Counted from the first letter of the stretch, positions 13,501-27,800 are shown. The stretch: 64,000 nt of DNA from Amphiduros pacificus (GCA_949316495.1 OX439005.1:8264001-8328000); one strand, 5' to 3'. Numbers and translations are program-made. Notes: generated from the sequence alone by a model not told the origin.

Positions 13501-16500
13501 ACAAGAAACTAAATTTAAAGATAATTCCACAACATTTAAGGGATATGTGACTTATAATAAAGTTGACATTATGGAATGAGCACATGGCAGAGTTGCTATT
13601 TATGTTAAATCCTGTATACCCCAAAATAAAGTAACATTAAATACTTATTTACAAGCTTCTGCTGTTAGGGTTACCCTGCACAATACATTAACTAACTGTT
13701 CAATATATTTACCACCTAGTGAGCCAGATAATATTGCAGATTTAAATGATTTGGTAACCCAGCTGCCACAGCCATATATGTTGGTTGGTGACTTTAATGC
13801 ACACAACTATCTTTGGGGTGGCAGAAATAATACTGATGCCAAAGGACGTATAATAGAAGATTTTTTAAATAATAATCACCCAGCTGCAGAAATGATACTG
13901 ATGTCAGGATATATTATAGGAGATTTCTTAAATAACAATAGTTTGTGCCTTTGGAAAGATGATTCTCCAACTTATTTACATCCTGCTACAGGCTGTTTAA
14001 CATCAATAGATCTCCATGTGCACTCCAAATATATGTTCAGATTATTCCTGGGAAGTAGAGGAAGATCAATGGAGTAGTGATCATTACCCCATTATTTTAA
14101 ATAACCATTTTCCTCCATCAGACGAACGAATCCCAAGTGGAAATTTCAGGAAGCCGATTGTGCAAAACTTCAAACATCCTGTTTTAATAAAATAACTCCA
14201 GAAATTTTTAACAATGTAGACAGATGATCCTCTTCAAGTTTTTAATGATACATTGTATGATATTGCTGATGGGTGTATTCCCAAATCAAAGCCAAATTCT
14301 AAAATTAAAGAAAAACCCTGGTTTAATGATGAGTGCAAAAAAGCTGTCAAGGAGCGAAGAAAGCTTTAAAAATATTTAATCGACAGCCAACTCAATATAA
14401 TTTGCACCAATGTGGTATAAAAAGAGCTAAAGCCAATCATATTATTAAAATAAGCAAAAGAAAAAGTTGGAAAGATTACATTTCTAAATTAAATACATGT
14501 TCACCAATTAAAAAATGCTGGGATATGGTGCGTAAAATTACTGGGAAGGGAGGTGGAGCAAGGATCAAACATCTAAATCATAATGGCCAAATAATTACAA
14601 ATCCCATCGAAATAGGTAACACAATAGGTCAAACCATTTCCATGAATTCCTTACCTGATAATTATTCTGCCAAATTTCAACAAATAAAAAATAGAAAAGA
14701 AACCATTTTATATCTCATAACTTGGAAGGATATAATAAATCATTTACAATAGAAGATTTGAAACTTGCTTTGGATAAATCTTATGATACCGCTCCTGGGC
14801 CTGATCAAATTCACTACCAAATCCTTAAACACCTCCCTGACTTGGGCACCTTTAAGATATATAAAATTTGGGAAAGTGGTGATTTTCCTGGTTCATGGAG
14901 TGAAGTCACAATCATTCCCATTCCAAAACCTGGCAAAGACTCATCAAATTCAAATAATTATCGTCCCATTGCATTAACAAGTTGTATTTGTAAAACAATG
15001 GAACGAATGATTAATGAGCGTTTAGTTTGGTCTTTAGAAACTGCAGCTTTTATTTCAGTTGCACAGAGTGGCTTTAGAAAAACTCAAAGTACTATTGACC
15101 ATCTGGTACGTTTTGGAAATGCAGCTTATATTTCTGTTGCACAGAGTGGCTATAGAAAAACTAGAAGTACAATTGACCATCTAGTATGTTTAGAAACATT
15201 TATACGTGAGGGTTTTATAAAAGGCGAGCTTGTGGTTAGAGTATTTTTTTTAGAGATCGTTTACCCCTTTTTATTCAAAATTTCTTATCAAATAGACAAT
15301 TCAGGGTCCAAGTTGGTTCATCACTTTCTGATACATTTGATCAGGAAAAGGATGTTCCAAGGGTAGTATATTATCTGTAACCCTATTTATAATACAAATC
15401 AACAGCATTGTAAATTGTGTGAGACCTGGAACAGATTGTTCATTATTTGTTGATGATTTTAATTTACGATACAGGTCCACAAGCATGCACACTATAGAAA
15501 GACAGCTCCAACAACATCTTCATAGAATACTAGAATACAAGAATGGGCTGATCATAACAGATTTAAACTGTGTGTATGCACTTTTGTAATAAATGGAAGG
15601 TTCACCCAGATCCTGAGCTTTATTTAGGCCAAACTCGGATACCTGTTGTCTAAGAAACCAAGTTTCTTGGACTTAATTTTGACAGAAAATCATCTTTTAT
15701 TCCCCTCATTAAATGCGTTAAAAAAAATGCCAGAAGGCATTAGATTTATAATGGGTTCTTGCCCATACCGATTGGAGAGGGGACCATAATATTTTATTGC
15801 TATTATACAGAGCTAAGCTGGATTATGGGTATATGATTTATGGATCGGCACGTCCATCTTACATTAAAATATTTGATCCTGTACAAAATAAAGGTTTAAG
15901 ACTATGCCTTGATGCATCTCGTACATTGTCTGCAGATAGCTTGGCAGTTGAGGCAGATGAACTGCCTCTTGATTTAAGAATAGAAAAACTTGCCCTTCAG
16001 TATGCTGCAAAAATTGCTGCTTGTCCAGACAATCCTGCACATGATGCTATATTCAGTCCAAATTATGTTGATCTTTTTGAAAATAAACCATCTACAATAT
16101 CGACTTTTGGCATTCGCATAAAAGGATCTTTGCAATCTATAAATATGAATCTAAATCAAATAGCTAAATTTAAATATCCAGAAACACCTCCATGGAACTA
16201 TGCAACTTTAAACATTAAAGGGATTAAGCATCGATTTTGAAAAAAACGTTTAAAATTCACATATTGGTGATAAATGATGTCTATTTCGATGTCTATTTTC
16301 TATTTTATTGATGCATCCCAATGTTTGCCTGTTAATTCTATTTTAACAAGACCCTAATCTATTGCCCCTTTATGAAAGCACACTTCTTTCTTGGCATCAT
16401 TTTTATGTGGAGTGTGACCATAGAAGCACTGAAAGGTAAAATGACGTCATAGGAGTATGGCAATATGCTTATGACGTGATCAAAGTTATTGTCCTTTGAA

Positions 16501-19500
16501 TAGTGCCAGATTGACGTCAAACAGTGCTACTTTGAGCCTCAAGTTCATGCTACCCGTGTCATGTGCAGCTTATGGCTCAGACAGACCTGGGCCACAGGCC
16601 GTGGCGCAGTTGGTTAGAGTGCCAGCTTATTAGCACCAGTTCCTCTGTGGTGATCCAAAGGTCGTGGGTTCGAACCCTGGCCATGCCGGCATTGAACTCA
16701 TGATACAATTTCCCATATGAGCTGAGGCCCGTGCCTTAAGGGTTAACCCGTTGTCCTTGTAAATCTGTGACCGGGTGGGTTGTCATGTCAAGGACCTGCG
16801 ACATGACAATTCAGTGAGGCAGCACTATATCTGCTACAAGTAGGTCTCATCACGAAATGACTGAAATAATGTTGAAAGTGATGTAAAACCCCAAACAAAC
16901 AAACAGACAGACCTGTGCTTGGAGTGCAACTCTTATGTCTTATAGTAACCTATATTGTGACACTATAATTATAATTTTAATTTGTCATGATGTTCATATG
17001 TGGCTAAGCTTTCAATTTCACCGAATTGTAGAATTGATGTGTAATACCTTTAATGTTTGTGTGTCAGAATTAAAAAAAAATACTCAATATATCCATCCCT
17101 TTATATAAATAGATATAAACAAATAAAATCTATCTTCATTGGATAGCAGTGAATATACATTTATTCAGAACGTCTTCCAAATATATCGTCTATTTATTCT
17201 ACAGAACTTCATGCATTATACCTTGCTTTAGACCATGTGGATACTTCTCCACATCAGACATTTTTAATATTTTCTGATTCTTTGTCTTGTTTACAAGCAT
17301 TTAATGCAAAGGATTGGAAAAATCCTTTCATTTACAAAATCCTTGAATGGCATCATAAACTCTGCACTGAAGAAAATAAAGAGATTCGTTTTTATTGGAT
17401 TCCCAGTCATATTGGAATCCTTGGAAATGAGGCTGCTGACCAAAGGATTGGAAAAATCCTTTTATTTACAAAATCCTTGAATGGCATCATAAACTCTGCA
17501 CTGAGGAAAATAAAGAGATTCGTTTTTATTGGATTCCCAGTCATATTGGAATCCTTGGAAATGAGGCTGCTGACCAAGTTGCCAAAGCAGAATTGTATAA
17601 GCACCAAATAAATACGCTTATTCATTATACAGAATTTAAGAAATAAATTACTGTTTTTTTACATTCTAAATGGCAATTTCACGGGAATGAAGCTATTTTT
17701 AATAAACTGTACGAAATTAAGCCTGTGCTTGTAGAATTAACTGAAGAGAAGAGTCTGTTTTAACACGTATAAGAATTGGACATAGTCATTTGACTCACTG
17801 CGAAGATCAGCCTCAGTGTATTGGATGTCGCTTTAACTGTCAAACATGTTATAATTGAATGTATCGATTTTGATATCATTAGGAATCAGTATTTTAATGT
17901 GCAAGATTTGCATACGTTATTTGATACTGTAGATACACCTGTGATAGTATCATTTTAAAATCAAATAGGACTTTATGATCAGTTTTAAGGGCAGAGCTTT
18001 TGTTTATTTAAGTCACTGACTTATTTATAAAGAATTGCAGAACATCGCACTGATCTGATCTGATCTGAGTCTTTTTAAAAAAAATATACATGTTTATTAC
18101 ATTTTTGATGTAATATATATCATTGTTAAATTATTGTCTACATAAAGTATTAACATATACATTTTGTTTCTAGTCAATATTATGTTTTAATTTTATTCTT
18201 TTTGGCACTGAATGACCTCATTGTGTCGATGTGCCATAAAGCAACCATTCATTCATTCATTCATTCATTCTAGTCAAAACATTTATGTTTTTACCATTTT
18301 TAGGCACTGAATAACCTAAGTGGTTGATGTGCCTTTAAGCCACCATTCATTCCACTCATTCCACTCATGATCTGATGAACAAATACTGACCTGGCCAAGG
18401 CCACTGCATTCAATGGCTTGCTGGTATTTTTCCAAATTGTAGAGACCACCAATAATTATATTTTCTTTGATTGTGGCTGGCAGAATCCATGAATCCTGAG
18501 GAGCGTAGCTAATACTGCCATTGACATCTACTCTTCCCTGTATGATATGCATCTCCTTCATGATCGCCATCAGCAGAGATGTCTTAAAATACAGGAAATT
18601 CATTCATATTATATTCTGTGTGTGCGTCAGGTATTAATTTTTTAATCATTAATTGACTTCCAAACACTGATCATTGTTTATTATGTATTTCAAACATTAC
18701 GTGTTGACCAAAAGAAATGCATTATTTTACAAGTTGCCGCTACAATATTTAATTCTTATAATTTTATCATTTCACCTTTCCAGAGCCAACACTACCAACA
18801 ACAGCAACCAGTTTTCCCTGAAAGTGATGGAGAATAATTATTAGACTAAATGATTTTTTGTTATCAATTAGTTTCTCTTTTATATAATCTCCCATTGTCA
18901 TCTTTTGTGTGTCTTAAAGCATTCACGAAATCAGGTTTTCAAGCACCTTTTCCTTGCAAAATATAAATGTTGAAAGTGATGTACAGTGACCGGCAACTGT
19001 CCGAAACCGGCAGTTAAGGGGCGATCCATTTGATTTTTGTGGGGTGGGGTGGGACAGCAGTACTGGATGAATAATTTTTTTTTCTTTGGTAGGGTGGGTG
19101 AATAATTTTTTTTTCTGGTGTGGGGTGGGTGAATAAATTTTTTTTCTGGTGTGGGGTGGGTGAATAATTTTTTTTCTCCAAAATCTCCCACCCCACCCCA
19201 CAAAAATCAAATGGATCGCCCCTAAAACTCGGACTCAGTCAAACATCTAACAAACCTTGCTGTACTGATTGCAATTGAGCTGAATGTTGTCTATCACACG
19301 TCGTCTTGTAATTCCACTGACTTTCAAAACGTTAAAAGTGTTTTTTTGTTTTCTCGGCACGAATGTTTGGGTCACTGTCAAATGACGTCAGACGTGATGA
19401 CGTGACCAAACATCACCGTATAACTCAATGTAAACTCGGACAATCTGCAGGTTTGCTGAAAGGGTCAATTTCCCGATATTTCTGTATATATTTCACAGGT

Positions 19501-21747
19501 ATCATTTTTACTTCACAGTCTTATAAAGTGAACGATCTTCTTTCGATGTGAACAGTTTTTACCCAGTTTTGAAAGGTTTTGTGAAAACCGGGAGTGAAAA
19601 ACATGAAAATGTCCGGATCTGGCTGCCCGGGGGGGGGGGGGGGGGGTACTCTCAGAGTCAGCGTTACCGGGGAAGCTGGGCTAAATAGGGTCCTTTTCGC
19701 TGATATTTTCCCTAAAACAGGTTAAGATATTTCATCATTTCCCCTAAAACAGGGTACTGTTTTTCAAATTTCTCCCTAAAACAGGGATCACAATCCCCCT
19801 TTCCAAATCTCCCCCTTCTGCATCATCCCTAAATGAGGGTATCAAAATTTCAGCTAGTCCTAAATCAGGGTACCAATAATGATAGAATATTTCCCTAAAT
19901 CAGGCTCTGCGGTTTACAGTTCCATCCGGGTTAAGATATTTTATCATTTTCCCTAAAATAGGGTACTGTTTTTCAAATTTCTCCTTAAAACAGAGATCAC
20001 AATCCCCTTTTCCAAATCTCCTCCTTCTGCATCATCCCTAAATGAGGGTATCAAAAGTTCACCTAGTCCTAAATCAGGGTACCAAATTTCAGCTAGTCCT
20101 AAATCAGGGTACCAATAATGCTAGAATATTTCCCTAATTCAGGCTCTGGGGTTTTCAGTTCCATCCCAGCCTCCGCGGGTTAAAATCATGAGAGTACCCC
20201 CCCCGGGTCTGGCTGCCGGTCACTGTAAACCCAATGGATTAAAAACATTCAATTTGATAGTTTGTTTCTTTCTCTCTTTCTTTGAGGTTTTAACAATATT
20301 TCAGTCATTTCGTGATGAGACCTACTTGTAGCAGATATAGTGCTCCCTCACTACATAGCGAGATAGTATCATCACTGTGTGAAACACACTTAAAACCTTT
20401 CTCTGGCAGTTCAGAGTTTGTTGATGTTAAGCTAAAAGCTGTCATATCAAGGTGTGTCAACATGATATTTGGTCACCACATGAACAATACACACATTATT
20501 TGCTTCTGTATCTCGGAATTTCTGTCAAGTAGGGTATTTATATTACTGTACCAGTGCCTCTGGGAAGAGATATTGGCATACACTCAATTATGCAGACAAT
20601 GGGACACGACGAGGTTCAATGGTATCTTGTAAATACATGGAAGAAATTTATTCATGAATTATGCTTTATTATCGAATTTATCTAAGATTCCCAAATTGAA
20701 ATGTACGGCAAACATGTAGTATGATTTTTGCACAAATTTCGTAACTGTCATCACTTGAAGATGCAAATAATGATTAATTTTTAATAAGTATAATAATGAT
20801 GTTTTTCAAGTGATTGGAAGTAAAATGTTGTAATAACCTTTCTTATTGATGCAGTGATACACTGAAGCTGAAACACATTATGGTAGTTTCTATCCCATGT
20901 GGCACATAATGTATCCATGACGACACTGTTCACATTCGACGTCAAAGGCTCCGATCTCCATTCCTCGCAGTCATCCAGGTTTAAAAAGTCCTAGCATCAG
21001 AGAAAATAAATCACAAAACATGGAATCGGACTCAGGTCAAACCGCTGCAATATATTATTTCTATTGAGTGTTAGTAATTTTGTTGCTTGTGAATGCGATT
21101 ATCATTAGAAGTAATAAAGAAGACACAAATGTTTGGTTAGATCTAAGTGCTGTCGAAATATAAATATATAACTTGGCATATAATATAATTAATCATTGTT
21201 AATATAATTAATCAATGTTAATTTCTTGGTTACGTGGTTGGGTTGTAATGTTTTGTACAAATAATTTTCTATGGGGGGTGTGGTTATCTTCATCTCATTT
21301 GATTTTAGTAAAATATAAAAGCATATTTGCAATTGCAAATATTTGCAATGAAGCTGCTGAGACTATATTATTACCTGTATCCGCTGAGCTGATGCAGCCA
21401 TCTCAGAGAAATGCTGGTAGGAGTTAGGAAGAGTCTTACTCACAATGCGTTTAAAGATATTGAGCCATCCAATTATTCTAACTGCGCTTTCAATGTTTAA
21501 TCCAATATCACAAGCCACTACCATAATGGTAACCAGAAATAGAATTAGTTTGGAGGAGGGGTAAATAATGCCTAAATTTTGTGTTTTTAGGATAATTGTT
21601 TTCAGGATACCAGTACTCTCTTTACTGAAAAGATGAAAAAACAATCATCCAATTGTATCTGTTGAGACACACATGAATTATTTGTCAGAGTCAAGATCTT
21701 TTTACAATAATTACAGCACTATATACATAATATATAAATAAATATAT

Positions 21748-21846
<99 letters not shown>

Positions 21847-24800
21847 ATGATGTTTATATATATATATGTTAATGTATATTTATGTATATCAGTGTACTCT
21901 ACCTTGGTGAGAGCATGAAATGCATTGCTTAATAAGGGCGACTATTACTGGTGTTAAGCTGCTGTCTTGCGAGAGCAGTAAATATTTCGTAAGAAGAGAA
22001 TAACAAATGATGATGTTTATCTACTTACTCTCTGATGACTCGAATAATTCTGCCAAACATTTTTTCCCAGCAGAGCATCTTGACCACTTTTATTCCTGTT
22101 ATAGTTTCATTTGTTAATGTCAACCTCTTGTCAGTGAGCGAGGCAATCTGGCACCTAGGGGAGTAAATGTCTTGGCTCACATCAATTTGTTTATGCTTGT
22201 TATGGTGGCTCAAGATAACGTTTTTTGTAACACAGATGGTTCCCTTTTTGACAATCATTGCCGACAGGCAATGGTTGTCAAAAAGGGAACTATCTGTGTT
22301 ATTCTGTGATCGGTACGATCGTGGGAAATGCGTAGTCATATCCTGTGGGTTATAAATCGTTTTTTTCTGTGGTCATTATTGTTCAAGCAACTGACGCCAC
22401 TGTGGAGTGTTCGTCCGTGTGCATGCAAGTTTCCAATTTGCGCATGCGCCCCGGCGTATGAATACTTATATAAAGAAGTAAACAAAAGAAAAGAAGTGCG
22501 TGGTGTAAAAGCAGAACGTTCAAAACGATGTCATTGTGCTCGCCCATCGTTGCCTAAAATTATCCCTTTAAATTGCTTGGAAATACTTACCAATCGCTAG
22601 AACTTTAGGAATTTTAGGAAGTTTAGTTAAAATTTGGTGTAAATCGGACAATTAGAACAGAAATAACATGCAAAAGTTATCTGAGCGATAATAGAGCAAC
22701 TTACGTAATCGAGCCTGAAAAGGCACATCTTTGCATACAGTAGTGTTAAAAAAATCGGTCATATACCAAATTAAATGTTTTTAAAAGATGAATGAAAATA
22801 ATTTCAATTACCCCATCTGTATGCAATGAATGTTTGTGTTTAAATGTATTTTGTTTTGTTTGTTGTAATTTTTGTTTTGTTTGTTGTAATTTTTGTTTTG
22901 TTTGTTGTAATTTTTGTTTTGTTTATTGTATTTTTTGTTTTGTTTGTTATTTTTTTCCCATCTGTGTTCCACGTGGAGCACCACTTTTTCTTGTTTCTTA
23001 AATGTTAACCTCCCTGGGTGAAAAGGTGTTCCTTTTGGGGTATATAGAAACACTTTTTTTTCAGATATTTTTACCCACTTTTAGTGGTCGCTCTTGGTCC
23101 CCCGAAATTGACGCTTTGGGCAAAATATGCTTAATTATTGAAACATAAACGTGCACACAATATTTACCAATCACAATTGCAACAACATGAAAATGTTACA
23201 GAATAGAGTTCAATAGAGCACATCGAGCACAATCATTATATTTAATTGAGAGTTTATGGTGACATGGGCAACTTCAAAATTGCTAATATTTGGTGAAAAA
23301 AGATGTGTGTTATCAGGTATACATAGGAATCTATCTAAATATGATTTCTCAGTGTATATGTTGTCGTTAATCTAGCACGAAATTAATGCAATTGTGTCGC
23401 TTGTGACAAGAAGGTCAGGGTCAGATGAAATTAAAGGTCAATGTCAACTGGTCAGCCATATAGCACACTTGATATCAGGCAAATTTCACAGATTTGATTT
23501 AACCATTTGACAGGTCAATGACCCAGCAGAACGTGCTGTAAAGGATGTGGCAGACTGCCCAGTTGACCTGTGACCCAGCACATCGCAACACCATAATAGT
23601 AGTTAGTAGTGACCACTGCAGCCATGTTGCCAACCTGAATAAAGTTAATTTGAACCAAGTTTAATGTAATAATCATCATAAAAACCTATTGACTTTGATG
23701 TTGATTTCTAAAAACATGATAAATATGATGAACATCTTTAACATTAACCGTTTTTTACTATTTCAGTTGAAATCAGTGTTGATTATATGTTTGTTTATTT
23801 GCTAAATTTTGGCAATTTTTAGAATGCCCATGCGAACACAAACATTCAATTACATGTGGTGATTGTGCTTGATATGTTTCATTGAACCTTTTCTGATGGT
23901 TTGTGACATTTCCATGTTGTTGCAGTTATAATTGGTAATTATTGTTGTGCACTTGTATATTTTGAGAATTAACCATATTTTGGGAGGCCAAGAGGGCCTG
24001 AGAGTTTATGTGTCTAAATACACCAAAAGAAACACCTTTTCACCCAGGGAGGTTAACATTTCAGAAAAAAATCTAATTATTTTAAGCCACCCTGATGCTT
24101 GTCAACTCCACTTCAAGCCCCGGACAGTCTGTGATTGTATATCCTTTTATCATATGATAAATCCCTGTGTCAATATACTTTGCCCATGTAGGGTATAAAG
24201 GCAAAGGCATCATCACCTATGATAAAGTGAGGTACAGGATCAGTGCCATTGAGTAGTGGAGCAGGCTGAGACAAGTGGAGTTCATTGTTCACAAGGTCTG
24301 CATGGAGGTCACCAGCATTCTATATCTGGGCATCAGAGGTGGCTCCTTTTGTTCCAAGGTCTGCCCATATGAACTTGTAATCACTGTCCACCAAAGCAAG
24401 GATGACCAGAGTAGAACGTTTTGTAGTTGTAGTATGTTGCACCATGAAGGATCCACAGGGGATGTGATTCCCATCTGTGGCACTAAGTATATATGGAAAG
24501 TTCAATTTCTCCTAGAAGCCATCAGCTATGTGCTGCCGGTCTTCTGTCATCACTAGCATTGCCATCAGTTCCTCCTTGTATTCATCAATGATGGATTGAC
24601 ACACCTGAACAGAAAAAATGGAAAACTTTCATGAGTACAGTCATTAAACAAACCATTTTTGTTTCATGAAAAGAAAGCTGAAAAGAAAAATAATAAATTC
24701 AATTGTTTCTCATATGTACCTCTCTGACTACCATGGAGATGGTGTTGTTGGCTACACTCCAACCATATCGCACATATCTGTACTTGGTCCCCAAGGCAAG

Positions 24801-27800
24801 GTGTCTGAGTGTAATGGCAAGTTTCATCCCAGGGTCCAAGGGATCTCTGAATCATGTTATATTTCTGTCAATTCTGTGATGAATTCCGCCCAGAATCTCA
24901 TCAAACATTTCTGGAGGCATCCTCAAGAACACAACAATAGAAGTTGGATCCTAAGTTCTCAGTTCCTGCATACGTTGGTCATATAACCCAAACTCTTTCT
25001 TCCTCTGGGGTGAAAGCCAAGGTCTAGTCTAAAACTTTCTTTTTCTTGTGGCCCTCCTTTGGTTGGCAATAACATGTAATTGTAGTTGTGCAAACTGCAG
25101 TCCAAACTGTGCCCTAAATATGGAATTTCTATATTAAACACTGGCTCTGACATCACACTCTATCTTGCTGTTTGTAGGGACCTTGTGGACCTATAGAGGT
25201 GATGGTGAAGGTGCTTGGAGGACTCCCATGTATCATTTGTGACACAAGCACCGCTGATCCATCTTCTACACAGTATGTCCTTTCCTTGTGCTGATCCATC
25301 TTCTACACAGTATGTCCTTTCCTTGTGCTGATCCATCTTCTACACAGTATGTCCTTTCCTTGTGCTGATCCATCTTCTACACAGTATGTCCTTTCCTTGT
25401 GCTGATCCATCTTCTACACAGTATGTCCTTTCCTTGTGCTGATGTTGGCCGCAAAGACTCCTGACTTTCTACCTATCCATTTGTTCTTTTTTCGTTTACT
25501 CCGTGTCTGGCTGTTTACTGCTCTCAATACATCTGCAAGTCGCCATCTTTGCATTTGTCATTCGTTAATATTCATTTTGGTTCACATTTCTGTTCTGCTC
25601 CTGACCATTTATACCTTTACAGCTTTGATACTACGCTGCAGACGACAACGAACATATTGATAACCAGTTCTGCACAAAGCATGGCCCACTCAACATATGC
25701 ATAAAGACAGTGCAAACTGGCCATTCGCATCTCCTCTGCACCAAATTTAACGTTAAAAAATGATGAAATGAGGGCGCATATTGATACGAATAATATATCA
25801 AAGCACCAGGGTGACAATAACGGTTATTAGTGTTCTCCAATCACCCATCGGCAAAGCCCAGATAGGTGATCTGGAGAGGTCTGAGATTTTTGCTTTTTGG
25901 TTTTAATCTCGTTTAGATGTGATTTTTTAAATACCCAACTGTTTAAGTGATAATTCATATTTTATGTATGATTATGTCTAAAATCTCACAAAAAAGCTTG
26001 ATTATTTTTTGGATAACATTAAATAAAGAAAATATAAATACTTGATAATAATCGCCAGCTGCAAAAATTGAATCAAACCCGTTTTAACGGCAGTTGAAAC
26101 GGGTTCAATTTTGACGTTTAAACGGGTTTACCACAGTTTTTATAGCTGGCGATTTTTTACTTCACTAGAGCTCAATCAACTCCACCAAACTTTTCTTTGG
26201 TTGGAGTTGGTAGAGATCATGGACGTTCGACAAACCCCTCCAGATCACCTATCTGGGCTTTGCCGATGGGTGATTGGAGAACACTAAACGGTTATCGTAT
26301 CCATTTATTACAGAAGGCTTAAAATGAGGCTATATTGTTTAAACATTGTTTAAACAAATCTGAACCTCATTTGAAAGAGACAGGACTTTTCTCTTGACCT
26401 ATATCATATCTACAAATATCTCAAAAATCCACCCAGCAGTTATACAGAACAGTAAAATGTAAACAGTAAAATTTCTATTACCTCCATTTTCCAATGGTTA
26501 TTCCTGAATATATTTGTAAGGGAATAAACACCATTACAAGTAAGACCGGGATACAGGCCACGCCCACTTCTCTGGATATGAGCACAATGCAAAGGATAAA
26601 CAACAATGGTCCCATGTAGGAGGAGGACAAGGATTGCATCCCCTGAAATATATAACCAGCAGGTCAGACTTAAATATCCAGCAGATTAGAATTATATAAC
26701 CAGGTCAGAATTGTACAGTCAGCAGGTCAGAATTGTACAGCCAGCAGGTCAGAATTGTACAGCCAGCAGGTCAGAATTGTACAGTCAGCAGGTCAGAATT
26801 GTACAGCTAGTAGGTCAGAATTGTACAGCTAGCAGGTCAGAATTGTACAGCCAGCAGGTCACAATTGCACAGCCAGCAGGTCAGAAATATACAGCCAGCA
26901 GGGACCGATTTTTCCGTCATATTTCAAATCTTGAATCTGAGCAAGTAATCAAAGTTTTTTTTCCAAAACTGGAATATTTTTAATTTGTTGATCATGCTCA
27001 GAATCTCAGTCGTGCTTATTTCATGAAGACTGTGCTGAGACTTGAAGTATGTACTACATATTTCCATTATTCCATTGACGTCATAAGCAGCAGATAACAG
27101 GGGCTTGGAATGGGGATCATTTTCTGTCATGTAACAACCTTTCCAGTGTGATTGGGAATCCATCTGCATGTGATTCTATTCACTTAAACCTTATTTAGCC
27201 CTTTGATTACACGTAAATTGTTCTATATTTTGTAAAAATCCTATTTGGAGCATTGACTTCACCTGAAAGCACGCCACTGAGCTGTCTTAGAATCTACGCA
27301 TGAGAAATAAGAATCTGAGCATATAAATGTCTAAGCACATTGGAAAAATTAAAATCTTCAATCTGAGTAAATACTAACATTGTGAGTACGAACTTAAAAT
27401 CCAAGCAAAAACTGAGCGTTTGAGTTTTCCTGGCATAAAATACCGGATCTGAGTAAATGCTTAGAATATGCATATACTCAGATCCTGACAGGTTGAGCAC
27501 TGGACTGGTTTGGCAGTAATACCGGTCCATTTGTTAGGTATCAAATTCCCTATCAATACTTTATTGATTGAGGTAGAGTGGGAAAGCCATACACAAAATC
27601 TTTTACGATGCTGAATGTTCCAGTTTTGATAATGGCTCATAAAATCAGATGCCTAGAGGCCACGGGCCGTGGCGCAGTTGGTTAGAGCGCCAGCTTATTA
27701 GCACCAGTTCCTCTGTGGTGATCCAAAGGTCGTGGGTTCGAACCCCGGCCGTGCTGGGATTGAACTCATGATACAATTTCCTACATGAGCTGAGGCCCGT

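Larger units (their letters stand above)
12300..18275 (+). mobile_element. I/Nimb-like LINE with CCHC gag, endonuclease, RT and RNase H; decayed
   Basis: Plus-strand non-LTR retrotransposon, about 6 kb including a foreign insert. In order: gag-like region (SPFAIEKG-type start, [14 protein letters not shown]), three CCHC/zinc-knuckle-like motifs, APE endonuclease (LVGDFNAHN), RT ([22 protein letters not shown]), thumb region ([11 protein letters not shown]), RNase H ([26 protein letters not shown]), and a 3' end with an (ATTC)n tail. Gag, APE and RNase H together fit the I group. Many stops and frameshifts, so dead. A segment of about 830 bp (16230-17055) carrying a SINE interrupts it before RNase H. 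It sits in ABCC intron 11, antisense to the gene. Confidence 0.88.
18984..20225. mobile_element. mariner-like non-autonomous transposon (TA target) hosting two nested elements
   Basis: Termini CAGTGACCGGCA at 18984 and its reverse complement TGCCGGTCACTG ending at 20225, each flanked by TA. Similarity of the two ends continues weakly for about a dozen more bases. No transposase frame. Removing the two inner elements leaves about 450 bp. It lies in ABCC intron 9. Confidence 0.72.

Noticed and set aside
18923-19210. Pro/Lys/His-rich frames in three overlapping readings
   Set aside because: Created by the GGGTGGGTGAATAATTTTTT repeats inside a MITE.
24289-24556. Plus-strand 93-codon frame as a gene
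   Set aside because: It is the shadow of the Harbinger transposase relic, which reads on the minus strand.
27658-27750. Possible tRNA gene (A and B boxes)
   Set aside because: The boxes belong to a SINE head followed by the SINE body and tail and occur in about ten copies; no cloverleaf with acceptor pairing was seen.
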